A stretch of 7,415 nt of DNA, taken from Bacteroidota bacterium (GTDB lineage Bacteria; Bacteroidota; Bacteroidia; Sphingobacteriales; Sphingobacteriaceae). The notes below the pieces were generated by a model that worked only from the letters and a program-made list of their open reading frames with translations, had not been told where the DNA came from and made no database searches. Positions 1 through 6,575 of this stretch are shown piece by piece; position 1 is the stretch's first letter, and every line of letters starts with the position of its first letter. Both the position numbers and the translations under genes were made by a program. Location: the NCBI GenBank assembly GCA_013288465.1, contig JABDBT010000102.1, positions 1-7,415 on the forward strand. Reading direction: 5' to 3'.

Positions 1-1110
1 GATATTGCCGCTGATAACCATGCTACCAAACTTGCCTTTATGGAAGCGGAGGATATTGTAGGCTATAACTATGTTGACCGCTGGCATGAACGGCGCGAAC
101 TTTTTTACGCTATTGACCATGCCGATCACCCCAACTGGAAGATGATTGGTACCGAAGACGACGCGGTAAGAAATGCCCCCGAATATTCTTTAGGTAAAGA
201 TATGAACGTGGTAAGGCCAAACTACCTGGGCGGTATGATACGGGCCGAACAATTATGGAAATATGTAGCCGTACATGATAATGTGATTGGCGATTTTATG
301 TGGACAGGCATCGACTACCTCGGCGAAGCACGATGGCCGGGCAAAGGCTCTTCATCGGGCGAAATTGATATGATCAATAACCCGAAAGATGGCTACTATT
401 TTTACCAAAGCCAATGGACAGATCAACCTGTGCTGCACCTGTTGCCCAACTGGAACTGGGCCGGCCGCGAAGGACAGATAATGCCCGTACTGGCCTATAC
501 CAATTGCGATACAGTTGAGCTTTTTGTTAACGGGAAATCGTATGGCGTAAAAGTGCAGGAGTTTCCACGCCAGGGTAATTCGGGCGCATGGAACAGGTAT
601 GTCAGACCCTACGTAAATATCACCACTGCCGACCTGCATCTTACGTGGGATGTGGCTTATCAGCCGGGCACTGTTAAAGCCGTAGGCCGCAAAAATGGCA
701 AACAGGTTATAATAGATGAAATACATACCACCGGCAAACCTACAGCACTGCGTTTAACAGCAGATAGTAGCTTTATAAATGCCGATGGCAGCGATGTGGC
801 GCTAATAAAGGTAGATGTACTGGATGATAAAGGCAATGTAGTGCCCGATGCCGCCAACCAGCTTCATTTTACCGTAACGGGCCAAGGCAAACTACTGGGG
901 GTTGACAATGGTAACCAACAGGACGATGCTTCTTTTAAACTGAATGACCGTAAAGCATTTAAAGGTCATGCCTATGCCGTGATACAGGCCAGCCGTAAGC
1001 CTGGTGATATGGTGCTGGCTGTATCTTCAGATACCTTGCTGCCTGCCTCCATCAATATAAAAATACTGCAAACCGCTGCCACAACATTATCCTTTGAAGA
1101 TTTACGATAA
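1..1110 (+). CDS. GH2 beta-galactosidase-type glycoside hydrolase, C-terminal part (5' truncated by window)
   Basis: The frame is open from base 1, so the N-terminal sugar-binding domain, the Ig-like domain and the acid/base half of the catalytic barrel lie outside the window; numbers here count visible residues. Residues 1-130 are the end of a GH2 TIM barrel: VGYNY (20-24), then KMIGTE with the probable catalytic nucleophile E52, then FMWTGIDYLGE (about 99-109), a signature of Bacteroidota GH2 galactosidases. Residues about 146-230 match the DUF4982-type beta-sandwich (VELFVNGKSYG, then PGTVKAVG). Residues about 248-355 are a GH2 'domain 5' Ig-like module (ADGSDVALIKV, GNVVPDAAN, VDNGN, FKGHAYAVIQ). 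A short tail follows. Family knowledge says such enzymes are exported and remove terminal beta-galactosyl residues; beside two GH53 genes, galacto-oligosaccharides are the likely substrate. Other GH2 activities cannot be excluded. The methionine at base 40 is internal, not a start. Stop TAA; the next gene starts 17 bases later. Confidence 0.9.
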   Translation, partial: DIAADNHATKLAFMEAEDIVGYNYVDRWHERRELFYAIDHADHPNWKMIGTEDDAVRNAPEYSLGKDMNVVRPNYLGGMIRAEQLWKYVAVHDNVIGDFMWTGIDYLGEARWPGKGSSSGEIDMINNPKDGYYFYQSQWTDQPVLHLLPNWNWAGREGQIMPVLAYTNCDTVELFVNGKSYGVKVQEFPRQGNSGAWNRYVRPYVNITTADLHLTWDVAYQPGTVKAVGRKNGKQVIIDEIHTTGKPTALRLTADSSFINADGSDVALIKVDVLDDKGNVVPDAANQLHFTVTGQGKLLGVDNGNQQDDASFKLNDRKAFKGHAYAVIQASRKPGDMVLAVSSDTLLPASINIKILQTAATTLSFEDLR

Positions 1111-1127
1111 CTAATAAAATATTTAAG

Positions 1128-2159
1128 ATGAAAAATAAAAAGCTAACCTACCTTTCCTATTCCGTTTGCCTGTTGCTATGCGGGTTTATATTGTGTTCCC
1201 TTTTTGGGTTAAAACCTGTGCCAGTGAAACCCGGGCATGTTAAGTTCGACAAAATTTTGGGTGCCGATATTTCTTTCCTGCCATCGCTGGAAGATGCCGG
1301 ACGTAAATTTTATGATAACGGAACGGAAAAGGACGTTATACAGATATTGAAAGGCCGTGGGTTTAATTATATAAGGTTACGCATATTCAACAACCCCAGC
1401 GCCGATAGCGGTTACTCAAAAAAAGGTTATTGTGATTTGAATAATACCCTAAAAATGGCACTACGCATCAAAGCAGCGGGCATGGGTTTTTTACTCGATT
1501 TTCATTATAGCGATAACTGGGCCGACCCCGGCAAACAACATAAACCATCGGCCTGGAGAGGGGCAAATTACCAGCAATTGCAGGATTCATTAAGGGCCTT
1601 CACAAAAAACACCTTACTGGCATTAAAAAAACAGGGGACACTGCCGGATATGGTTCAGGTAGGCAATGAAATAGACCACGGCATGTTATGGCCCGATGGA
1701 ACCACAAAACATTTAGATACGCTGGCTTCATTTTTTAAAGCCGGTATTGAAGGGGTTAGGTCTGCAGATAAATCTATCAAGGTTGTGTTGCATATAGCTT
1801 GTGGTGGCGAAAACGCCCAATCGCGGTATTTTTTGGATAACATGATCAAACGCGGCGTAAAGTTTGATATCATAGGCGAATCGTACTACCCAAGATGGCA
1901 TGGTCCTATTGATAGTTTAAAAGCCAATTTAGCCGACCTAACCACCCGGTATAAACAAGATGTTATTGTAGCCGAATACACCCAAAAGAAACAGGAAGTA
2001 AATGATGTGGCATTTAGCCTGCCCGGCAATAAGCTAAAAGGGACGTTTATTTGGGAACCCATCAACACCGGCGAACCCACTTTTGACCGCGATGGTAAAA
2101 CCAATGCTTTTATGGACGTTTATCCTGCTATCAGTAAGAAGTATAATATCCCCCAATAA
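1128..2159 (+). CDS. GH53 arabinogalactan endo-beta-1,4-galactanase, single-domain form
   Basis: This 343-residue protein should hydrolyse internal beta-1,4-galactosyl bonds (EC 3.2.1.89). GH53 landmarks are all present: GADISFLP (45-52), NYIRLRIF (80-87), DFHYSDNWADP (124-134), VGNEIDHGMLWPDG (178-191) with the probable acid/base E181, SYYPRWHG (252-259), VAEY (281-284) with the probable nucleophile E283, and WEP (309-311). Both catalytic glutamates are intact, so activity is expected. The barrel begins almost directly after the N-terminus, with no accessory domain. The start is set by the basic MKNKK followed by a hydrophobic stretch at about 8-27. That stretch lacks a clear AxA cleavage site, and its cysteines at 14, 18 and 23 do not make a canonical lipobox, so the protein may be a signal-anchored, atypical lipoprotein or cleaved secreted enzyme. 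The next gene encodes a paralogue about 60% identical over the barrel by hand alignment. It sits 17 and 14 bases from its neighbours, with an A/T-rich leader and no Shine-Dalgarno. Confidence 0.95.
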   Translation: MKNKKLTYLSYSVCLLLCGFILCSLFGLKPVPVKPGHVKFDKILGADISFLPSLEDAGRKFYDNGTEKDVIQILKGRGFNYIRLRIFNNPSADSGYSKKGYCDLNNTLKMALRIKAAGMGFLLDFHYSDNWADPGKQHKPSAWRGANYQQLQDSLRAFTKNTLLALKKQGTLPDMVQVGNEIDHGMLWPDGTTKHLDTLASFFKAGIEGVRSADKSIKVVLHIACGGENAQSRYFLDNMIKRGVKFDIIGESYYPRWHGPIDSLKANLADLTTRYKQDVIVAEYTQKKQEVNDVAFSLPGNKLKGTFIWEPINTGEPTFDRDGKTNAFMDVYPAISKKYNIPQ

Positions 2160-2173
2160 AAACTAAATAGTAC

Positions 2174-3568
2174 ATGAAAACAAGATCTTTTATAATAGCC
2201 GCATTTTTACCCTGCTTACCATTTTTTGCAGCCGCGCAAACAACTGTAGGCGCTAATCAGCCTTCCGAAATTGTGATCACCCCTTATAAAACCACCATGA
2301 TTGCAGATGGCCGCGATGAGGCCCTTATAAAGATCAGCGTTATTGATAAACAAGGCAATGTAATAACCAATGCAAGCAACCTGATCCGGTTTAAAATATC
2401 GGGTGATGCGCGGATCGCCAGTATCACCAATGGGAGCGATGCCGCTCATGACCCCGGGCAAGTGTTACAAGAAAACCTGTACAACGGCCAGATCAAAGTG
2501 ATGTTGCAGGCAGGCAAAAACCGTGGCATAGTTAAATTTGATGCTACTGCGGACGGATTAGCAACAGGATCAACAGAAATTCATACCGTACAGCCGGGCA
2601 TCGCTCATCCAATTAAAATAACTACCCCAATAAAAAGCATCGGTGTTATTAATGATAAAATTATTGGGGCCGATATATCATTCCTGCCGCAACTGGAGGA
2701 CAGGGGGATGAAATTTTATGATAAAAACGGGCAGCAAAGTGATGTATTAAAAATGTTAAAAGACCACGGGTTTAACTATATCCGTTTAAGGATCTTTGAC
2801 CATCCCGAAATTGCGGGCGGCTACTCGCGGGGAAAAGGTTTTTGCGATTTGGAACATACCAAACAAATGGCAAAAAGGATAAAGGCTGCAGGGATGAAGT
2901 TTTTACTGGATATACATTATTCTGATACCTGGGCCGATCCGCAACGACAAAACACACCCGAAGCATGGAGCAAGCTTGATTTTGAAACCTTGCGGGATTC
3001 TGTTTATACCTATACCAAAAACATAATGCAAGCACTCAAAGACCAGGGCACCGCACCCGAAATGGTGCAGATAGGCAACGAAATTAACCACGGCATGCTT
3101 TGGCCCGATGGCGCTATCAATAACCTGGATAGCCTTGCCCGCCTTATCTATGCAGGGGAGCGGGGCGTAAAGGAAGTAAGCCCCGGTACTATTATCATGC
3201 TGCATATCGCGCTGGGCGGGCAAAATGAAGAGGCACGTTTCTTTTTGGATAATATGCTGAAACGAAAAGTTCCTTTTGATGTGATCGGTTTATCCTATTA
3301 CCCAAAATGGCACGGTACGCTTGATGATCTGAAAAACAATATGGCCGATTTGGCCAAGCGCTATAAAAAATACGTTATGGTGGCCGAGTACTCGCAGCTA
3401 AAACAGGAAGTTAATGATATAGCATTCACCGCACCCGGTGATAAAGCGCTGGGCACATTTATATGGGAGCCACTAAGTACATGGGAATCGTTTTTTGACC
3501 GTGCCGGAAAAGTAAATTCTTCGTTGGACGTTTATCCGCCGTTTGCCAAAAAATATAATGTTCATTAA
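2174..3568 (+). CDS. GH53 arabinogalactan endo-beta-1,4-galactanase with N-terminal Ig-like domain
   Basis: This 464-residue exported enzyme is the second endo-galactanase of the operon. Residues 1-21 form a signal peptide (MKTR, hydrophobic core, cleavage at AAA|QTT). Residues about 31-140 are an Ig-like (invasin/GH2 domain-5 type) module with ADGRDEALIKI (45-55), GNVITNASN (61-69), TNGSDAAHDPG (85-95) and LQAGKNRG (111-118). A linker rich in Ile, Thr and Pro (141-160) leads to the GH53 barrel: GADISFLP (165-172), NYIRLRIF (201-208), DIHYSDTWADP (246-256), GNEINHGMLWPDG (301-313) with acid/base E303, SYYPKWHG (374-381), VAEY (403-406) with nucleophile E405, and WEP (431-433). Single-domain GH53 enzymes are typically 330-400 residues; the excess is the Ig-like domain. 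Such domains usually act as spacers or binding platforms; a galactan-binding role here is only inference. It is probably a duplicate of the preceding gene. Stop TAA; the next start is 16 bases on. Confidence 0.96.
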   Translation: MKTRSFIIAAFLPCLPFFAAAQTTVGANQPSEIVITPYKTTMIADGRDEALIKISVIDKQGNVITNASNLIRFKISGDARIASITNGSDAAHDPGQVLQENLYNGQIKVMLQAGKNRGIVKFDATADGLATGSTEIHTVQPGIAHPIKITTPIKSIGVINDKIIGADISFLPQLEDRGMKFYDKNGQQSDVLKMLKDHGFNYIRLRIFDHPEIAGGYSRGKGFCDLEHTKQMAKRIKAAGMKFLLDIHYSDTWADPQRQNTPEAWSKLDFETLRDSVYTYTKNIMQALKDQGTAPEMVQIGNEINHGMLWPDGAINNLDSLARLIYAGERGVKEVSPGTIIMLHIALGGQNEEARFFLDNMLKRKVPFDVIGLSYYPKWHGTLDDLKNNMADLAKRYKKYVMVAEYSQLKQEVNDIAFTAPGDKALGTFIWEPLSTWESFFDRAGKVNSSLDVYPPFAKKYNVH

Positions 3569-3584
3569 TTTCAAGTTATTATAA

Positions 3585-5957
3585 ATGAAGAATTACGCTG
3601 TTTGCCTGCTGTTTATTATTGCCAATGTTTTACAGGCTAACGCCCAGCAGTCGCCTGCGTCGGTCACTAATTTTAATAATGACTGGGCGTTTGTTAAGGA
3701 TATTGATACCACTAATGCCGGTGAAACTTTAAGTAGGATTAAGGGCGGTCAAATAGCCTGGGAGAAGGTATCGTTACCGCATACCCCGCGCATAGAACCC
3801 GTTAATAAGGTTACCGAGCAATGGCAGGGCACCTGCTATTACCGCAAATTCTTTACAATTTCCCCGGCTGCCAAAGGCAAGCACGTCGCCATACAGTTTG
3901 ACGCTGCTATGCACGAGGCTGATGTATATCTTAACGGGAAACACATCTTTAAACATGTAGGTGGCTTCCTGCCTTTTTATATCGATATATCAGCGTTGGT
4001 AAAACCAGGGCAGCCCAATTGTATATTGGTTAAGCTGAATAACCAGGATAACCCGGTAATCCCGCCCGGAAAGCCCATAAAAGACCTTGATTTTAACTAT
4101 TACGGCGGCATTTACCGCAATGCCTGGCTCATCATTAAAAACAAATTGTACATCAGCAATGCTGTACAGGCCGGTCATGAAGCAGGCGGGGGCATACTGG
4201 TACATGATGAAGAGGTGAGTAGTCAACAAGCCAAAATTGTAATTAATACCGAAGTAAATAACAGCTTCGCCCAACCGCAAAAAGCGCAGATCAAAATTAC
4301 CCTTACGGATAAGGATGGGAAAGTTATTTCCTCGTCCTTGTCTGCCGAACAGTTAATTAAACCCGGCAGTTTTGGGGCGTTCGGGCAAACACTGGCAGTA
4401 AACCGGCCCGAGTTATGGTCGCCTGCGCAGCCTTATTTATATACCCTCAAAGTACAGGTGCTGCAAAAAGGAAAAGCGTTTGATGTGCAGCAGTTCAAAA
4501 CCGGCATCAGGACGTTTAAATTCGCGGCAGACGGTTTTTACCTCAATGGCGAAAAGCTGAATATAGTAGGCACCAACCGTCACCAGGAATACCCCTACAT
4601 TGGTTATGCTTTATCCGATAATGCGCAATACCGCGATGCCTGGAAAATAAAGGATGCCGGGTTTAATTTTGTTCGTTGTTCGCATTACCCGCCATCGCCC
4701 GCCTACCTTGATGCTTGTGATGAGCTGGGCATACTGGTGATGGATGCAATACCCGGCTGGCAGTTTTTTGGCGGAAAGGAATTCCAGGCTAATAGTTTTC
4801 AAAACATCCATGATATGATCCACCGCGACCGTAACCACGCCGCCGTTGTTTTATGGGAAGCATCGTTAAATGAAACCGGCATGAGCAAAGCCTATATGGA
4901 TACCGCCAACAGGATCGTACACCGTGAGCTGCCTTTTAAAGACGTTTTTTCAACCGGTTGGATAGATTATGCATTTGATGTATTTAACCCTGCACGGCAG
5001 CACCTTAAAGCGCCCAATTACTGGAAAAAATACAACCACCCTAAACCCCTGTTAATTGCCGAATATGGCGATTGGGAATATTACGCGCAAAATGCCGGGT
5101 TCAATCAAAAAGAATATGCCGGGTTAAAAAGCGAAGAACGCAATTCAAGGCAATTAAGGACCGACGGCCAGAAAAGGTTATTGCAGCAGGAACTTAATTT
5201 CCAGGAGGCGCATAATGATAATTTATATGGCCCGGGCATTGGCGATGTTAACTGGCTGATGTTTGATTATAAAAGAGGCTATGCCGCCGACCTGGAAACA
5301 TCAGGCGTTATGGACATTTTCAGGCTGCCTAAGTTCAGTTTTTATTTTTACCAGAGCCAGGCAGGGCCAAAACCCAATGCAAATGGATTTGGGAAACCCA
5401 TGTTGTTTATAGCCAATTACTGGAATGATGAAAAGCAAAAAGCCGTAAAAATATTCAGCAACTGCCAGCAGGTTGAATTGTTGTTAAATGGCAAATCCCT
5501 CGGCATACAAAAACCGGATACCGGTGCCTATGCTAAAAACCTGAATCATCCCCCGTTTATTTTTGAGCCGGCAGCTTACCTGCCGGGTACGTTAACAGCT
5601 GTAGGTTATATTGATGGCCGTAAAGTAATTACCGAAACCCGCACAACACCCGGCAGCGGTTATAAAATACAGCTAAAAGCAGACATAAGCGGCAAGCCCC
5701 TGGTACACGGAAAAAACGATATGATATTTGTTTATGCTTATATAACCGATAAAAACGGAATGGTAATTCCGGATGCGGCCAATCTTGTAAAATTTTCTGT
5801 TGAAGGCACGGGCACAATAATAGGCCCGCGAGCGCTTAAAGCAGAAGCCGGTATCGCTACTATTTTACTTAAAGCAGGTAACAGCGCAGGTAAGCTAAAA
5901 ATAACAGCGTCTGCGGCCGGTTTGAACGGAAGGGGACTTGTTTATGTGATAAAATAA
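3585..5957 (+). CDS. GH2 glycoside hydrolase, probable exo-beta-galactosidase
   Basis: This complete 790-residue enzyme has a signal peptide (1-20, cleavage ANA|QQ), suggesting a periplasmic or surface location. Domains in order: jelly-roll sugar-binding domain (about 28-185; WEKVSLPHTP, CYYRKFF, DVYLNGKHIFKHVGGFLPF, NYYGGIYRNAWL), GH2 Ig-like domain (about 188-308, ending FKTGIRTFKF), and TIM barrel (about 310-590; GTNRHQEYP, FVRCSHYPPSPAYLDACDE, VVLWEASLNE with acid/base E430, LLIAEYGDWEYY with nucleophile E493). A DUF4982-like sandwich follows (about 605-688; VELLLNGKSLG, PGTLTAVGYIDGRKV), then a C-terminal Ig-like domain (about 692-790; DKNGMVIPDAANLVKFSVEG). Both catalytic glutamates are present. 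GH2 also contains beta-glucuronidases, beta-mannosidases and alpha-arabinopyranosidase-like members, so the galactosidase call rests mainly on the two adjacent GH53 genes. The acid/base context SLNE replaces the commoner GNE. It is the last gene of the operon and converges on a minus-strand gene 29 bases away. Confidence 0.93.
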   Translation: MKNYAVCLLFIIANVLQANAQQSPASVTNFNNDWAFVKDIDTTNAGETLSRIKGGQIAWEKVSLPHTPRIEPVNKVTEQWQGTCYYRKFFTISPAAKGKHVAIQFDAAMHEADVYLNGKHIFKHVGGFLPFYIDISALVKPGQPNCILVKLNNQDNPVIPPGKPIKDLDFNYYGGIYRNAWLIIKNKLYISNAVQAGHEAGGGILVHDEEVSSQQAKIVINTEVNNSFAQPQKAQIKITLTDKDGKVISSSLSAEQLIKPGSFGAFGQTLAVNRPELWSPAQPYLYTLKVQVLQKGKAFDVQQFKTGIRTFKFAADGFYLNGEKLNIVGTNRHQEYPYIGYALSDNAQYRDAWKIKDAGFNFVRCSHYPPSPAYLDACDELGILVMDAIPGWQFFGGKEFQANSFQNIHDMIHRDRNHAAVVLWEASLNETGMSKAYMDTANRIVHRELPFKDVFSTGWIDYAFDVFNPARQHLKAPNYWKKYNHPKPLLIAEYGDWEYYAQNAGFNQKEYAGLKSEERNSRQLRTDGQKRLLQQELNFQEAHNDNLYGPGIGDVNWLMFDYKRGYAADLETSGVMDIFRLPKFSFYFYQSQAGPKPNANGFGKPMLFIANYWNDEKQKAVKIFSNCQQVELLLNGKSLGIQKPDTGAYAKNLNHPPFIFEPAAYLPGTLTAVGYIDGRKVITETRTTPGSGYKIQLKADISGKPLVHGKNDMIFVYAYITDKNGMVIPDAANLVKFSVEGTGTIIGPRALKAEAGIATILLKAGNSAGKLKITASAAGLNGRGLVYVIK

Positions 5958-5964
5958 AACCTAT

Positions 5965-5981
5965 GTGTTGAAAGCTAACAC
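5965..5981. terminator. Weak hairpin in the convergent gap, possible bidirectional terminator
   Basis: GTGTT (5965-5969) can pair with AACAC (5977-5981) around a 7-base loop, between two converging stop codons. The stem is only 5 bp, mostly A-T, and has no T-run on either side. Position is the main argument; it may be chance. Confidence 0.2.
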
Positions 5982-5986
5982 TAACC

Positions 5987-6547
5987 TTATTGCTTTGCCT
6001 GCATTTTTGCTTCGATGATATAAATTTCGTCCTGAACGTTACGGGCATCGTTAGCGGATGGACGGCTCAGTAAATACAATTGAAAGTATCTTATAGCAGT
6101 ATCATATACTTTAATAATTTCATACGCCTTACCCGACTGCTTATATACATCGCTCCACCATGGCGCTATAACATTTGCTACGTCAAGGTCACCAATTACA
6201 TCATTGTATATTTTGGTGTCGGGGTCTTCCATTGCGCTAACGCCTTTTACATAATATTCGCGCGCCCTTTCGGGTATCGCAAGCGGAGGTTTGATTCTTT
6301 GCGCGATCAAAATTATCTTTTCACGCATTGACTGGATAGAATCACCCAAAGCCCTTTCCAAAATTACAAGATGGTTCTTATCACTGGTACCTGCAGGCAA
6401 TGGCGGGTAATTTTCCAGGGTTTGAATGTCTTTTTGAATACGGGCAGTATATTGATTAACCTCAGCTACAAGCTTATCCCGCTGGGTTTGGGCATGTATT
6501 TTGGTTGACAATAATAGCACCGGCACTAAACAATAGATCCATTTCAT
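5987..6547 (-). CDS. Exported protein with TPR-like C-terminus, function unknown
   Basis: This 186-residue protein starts at the ATG at 6547-6545 because the residues that follow form a textbook signal peptide (MKWIYCLVPVLLLSTKIHA|QTQ). The frame stays open upstream to an ATG at 6655, but that longer version would bury the signal peptide and overlap the neighbouring gene by 80 bases, so I reject it. The mature protein is about 167 residues, charged and helix-rich. A first helical half (about 20-100) contains a Pro-rich turn YPPLPAG (47-53). A C-terminal helical pair (about 128-183; APWWSDVYKQSGKAYEI, then YDTAIRYFQLYLLSRPSANDA) has the spacing of small and bulky residues seen in tetratricopeptide repeats. 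TPRs mediate protein contacts; no catalytic motif is visible and I do not recognise the family. It lies 28 bases downstream of another minus-strand gene, so the two are probably co-transcribed and separate from the galactan operon. Confidence 0.8.
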   Translation of the reverse strand: MKWIYCLVPVLLLSTKIHAQTQRDKLVAEVNQYTARIQKDIQTLENYPPLPAGTSDKNHLVILERALGDSIQSMREKIILIAQRIKPPLAIPERAREYYVKGVSAMEDPDTKIYNDVIGDLDVANVIAPWWSDVYKQSGKAYEIIKVYDTAIRYFQLYLLSRPSANDARNVQDEIYIIEAKMQAKQ

Positions 6548-6575
6548 ATCAAGCTGTTTTAAATTATTTAAAGGT

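Noticed and set aside
40..42. ATG at base 40 as a true start for the first GH2
   Set aside because: The frame is open to base 1 and the protein would begin in the middle of a TIM barrel; the gene is simply cut by the window.
352..726. Minus-strand open frame of 124 codons within the first GH2
   Set aside because: It lies antisense to strongly supported GH2 domains, and its translation shows no recognisable motif or domain.
1111..1127. Possible internal promoter or Shine-Dalgarno before the first GH53
   Set aside because: Seventeen A/T-rich bases contain neither a purine-rich ribosome site nor a Bacteroidota promoter motif; A-rich leaders are normal in this phylum.
2903..3223. Minus-strand open frame of 106 codons within the second GH53
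   Set aside because: It is antisense to the catalytic barrel including the acid/base motif, so it is a shadow of codon usage.
6548..6575. A/T-rich symmetric stretch between the two minus-strand genes as a promoter or operator
   Set aside because: No TAnnTTTG-like element is present and the short gap suits co-transcription; the symmetry is likely due to A/T richness.
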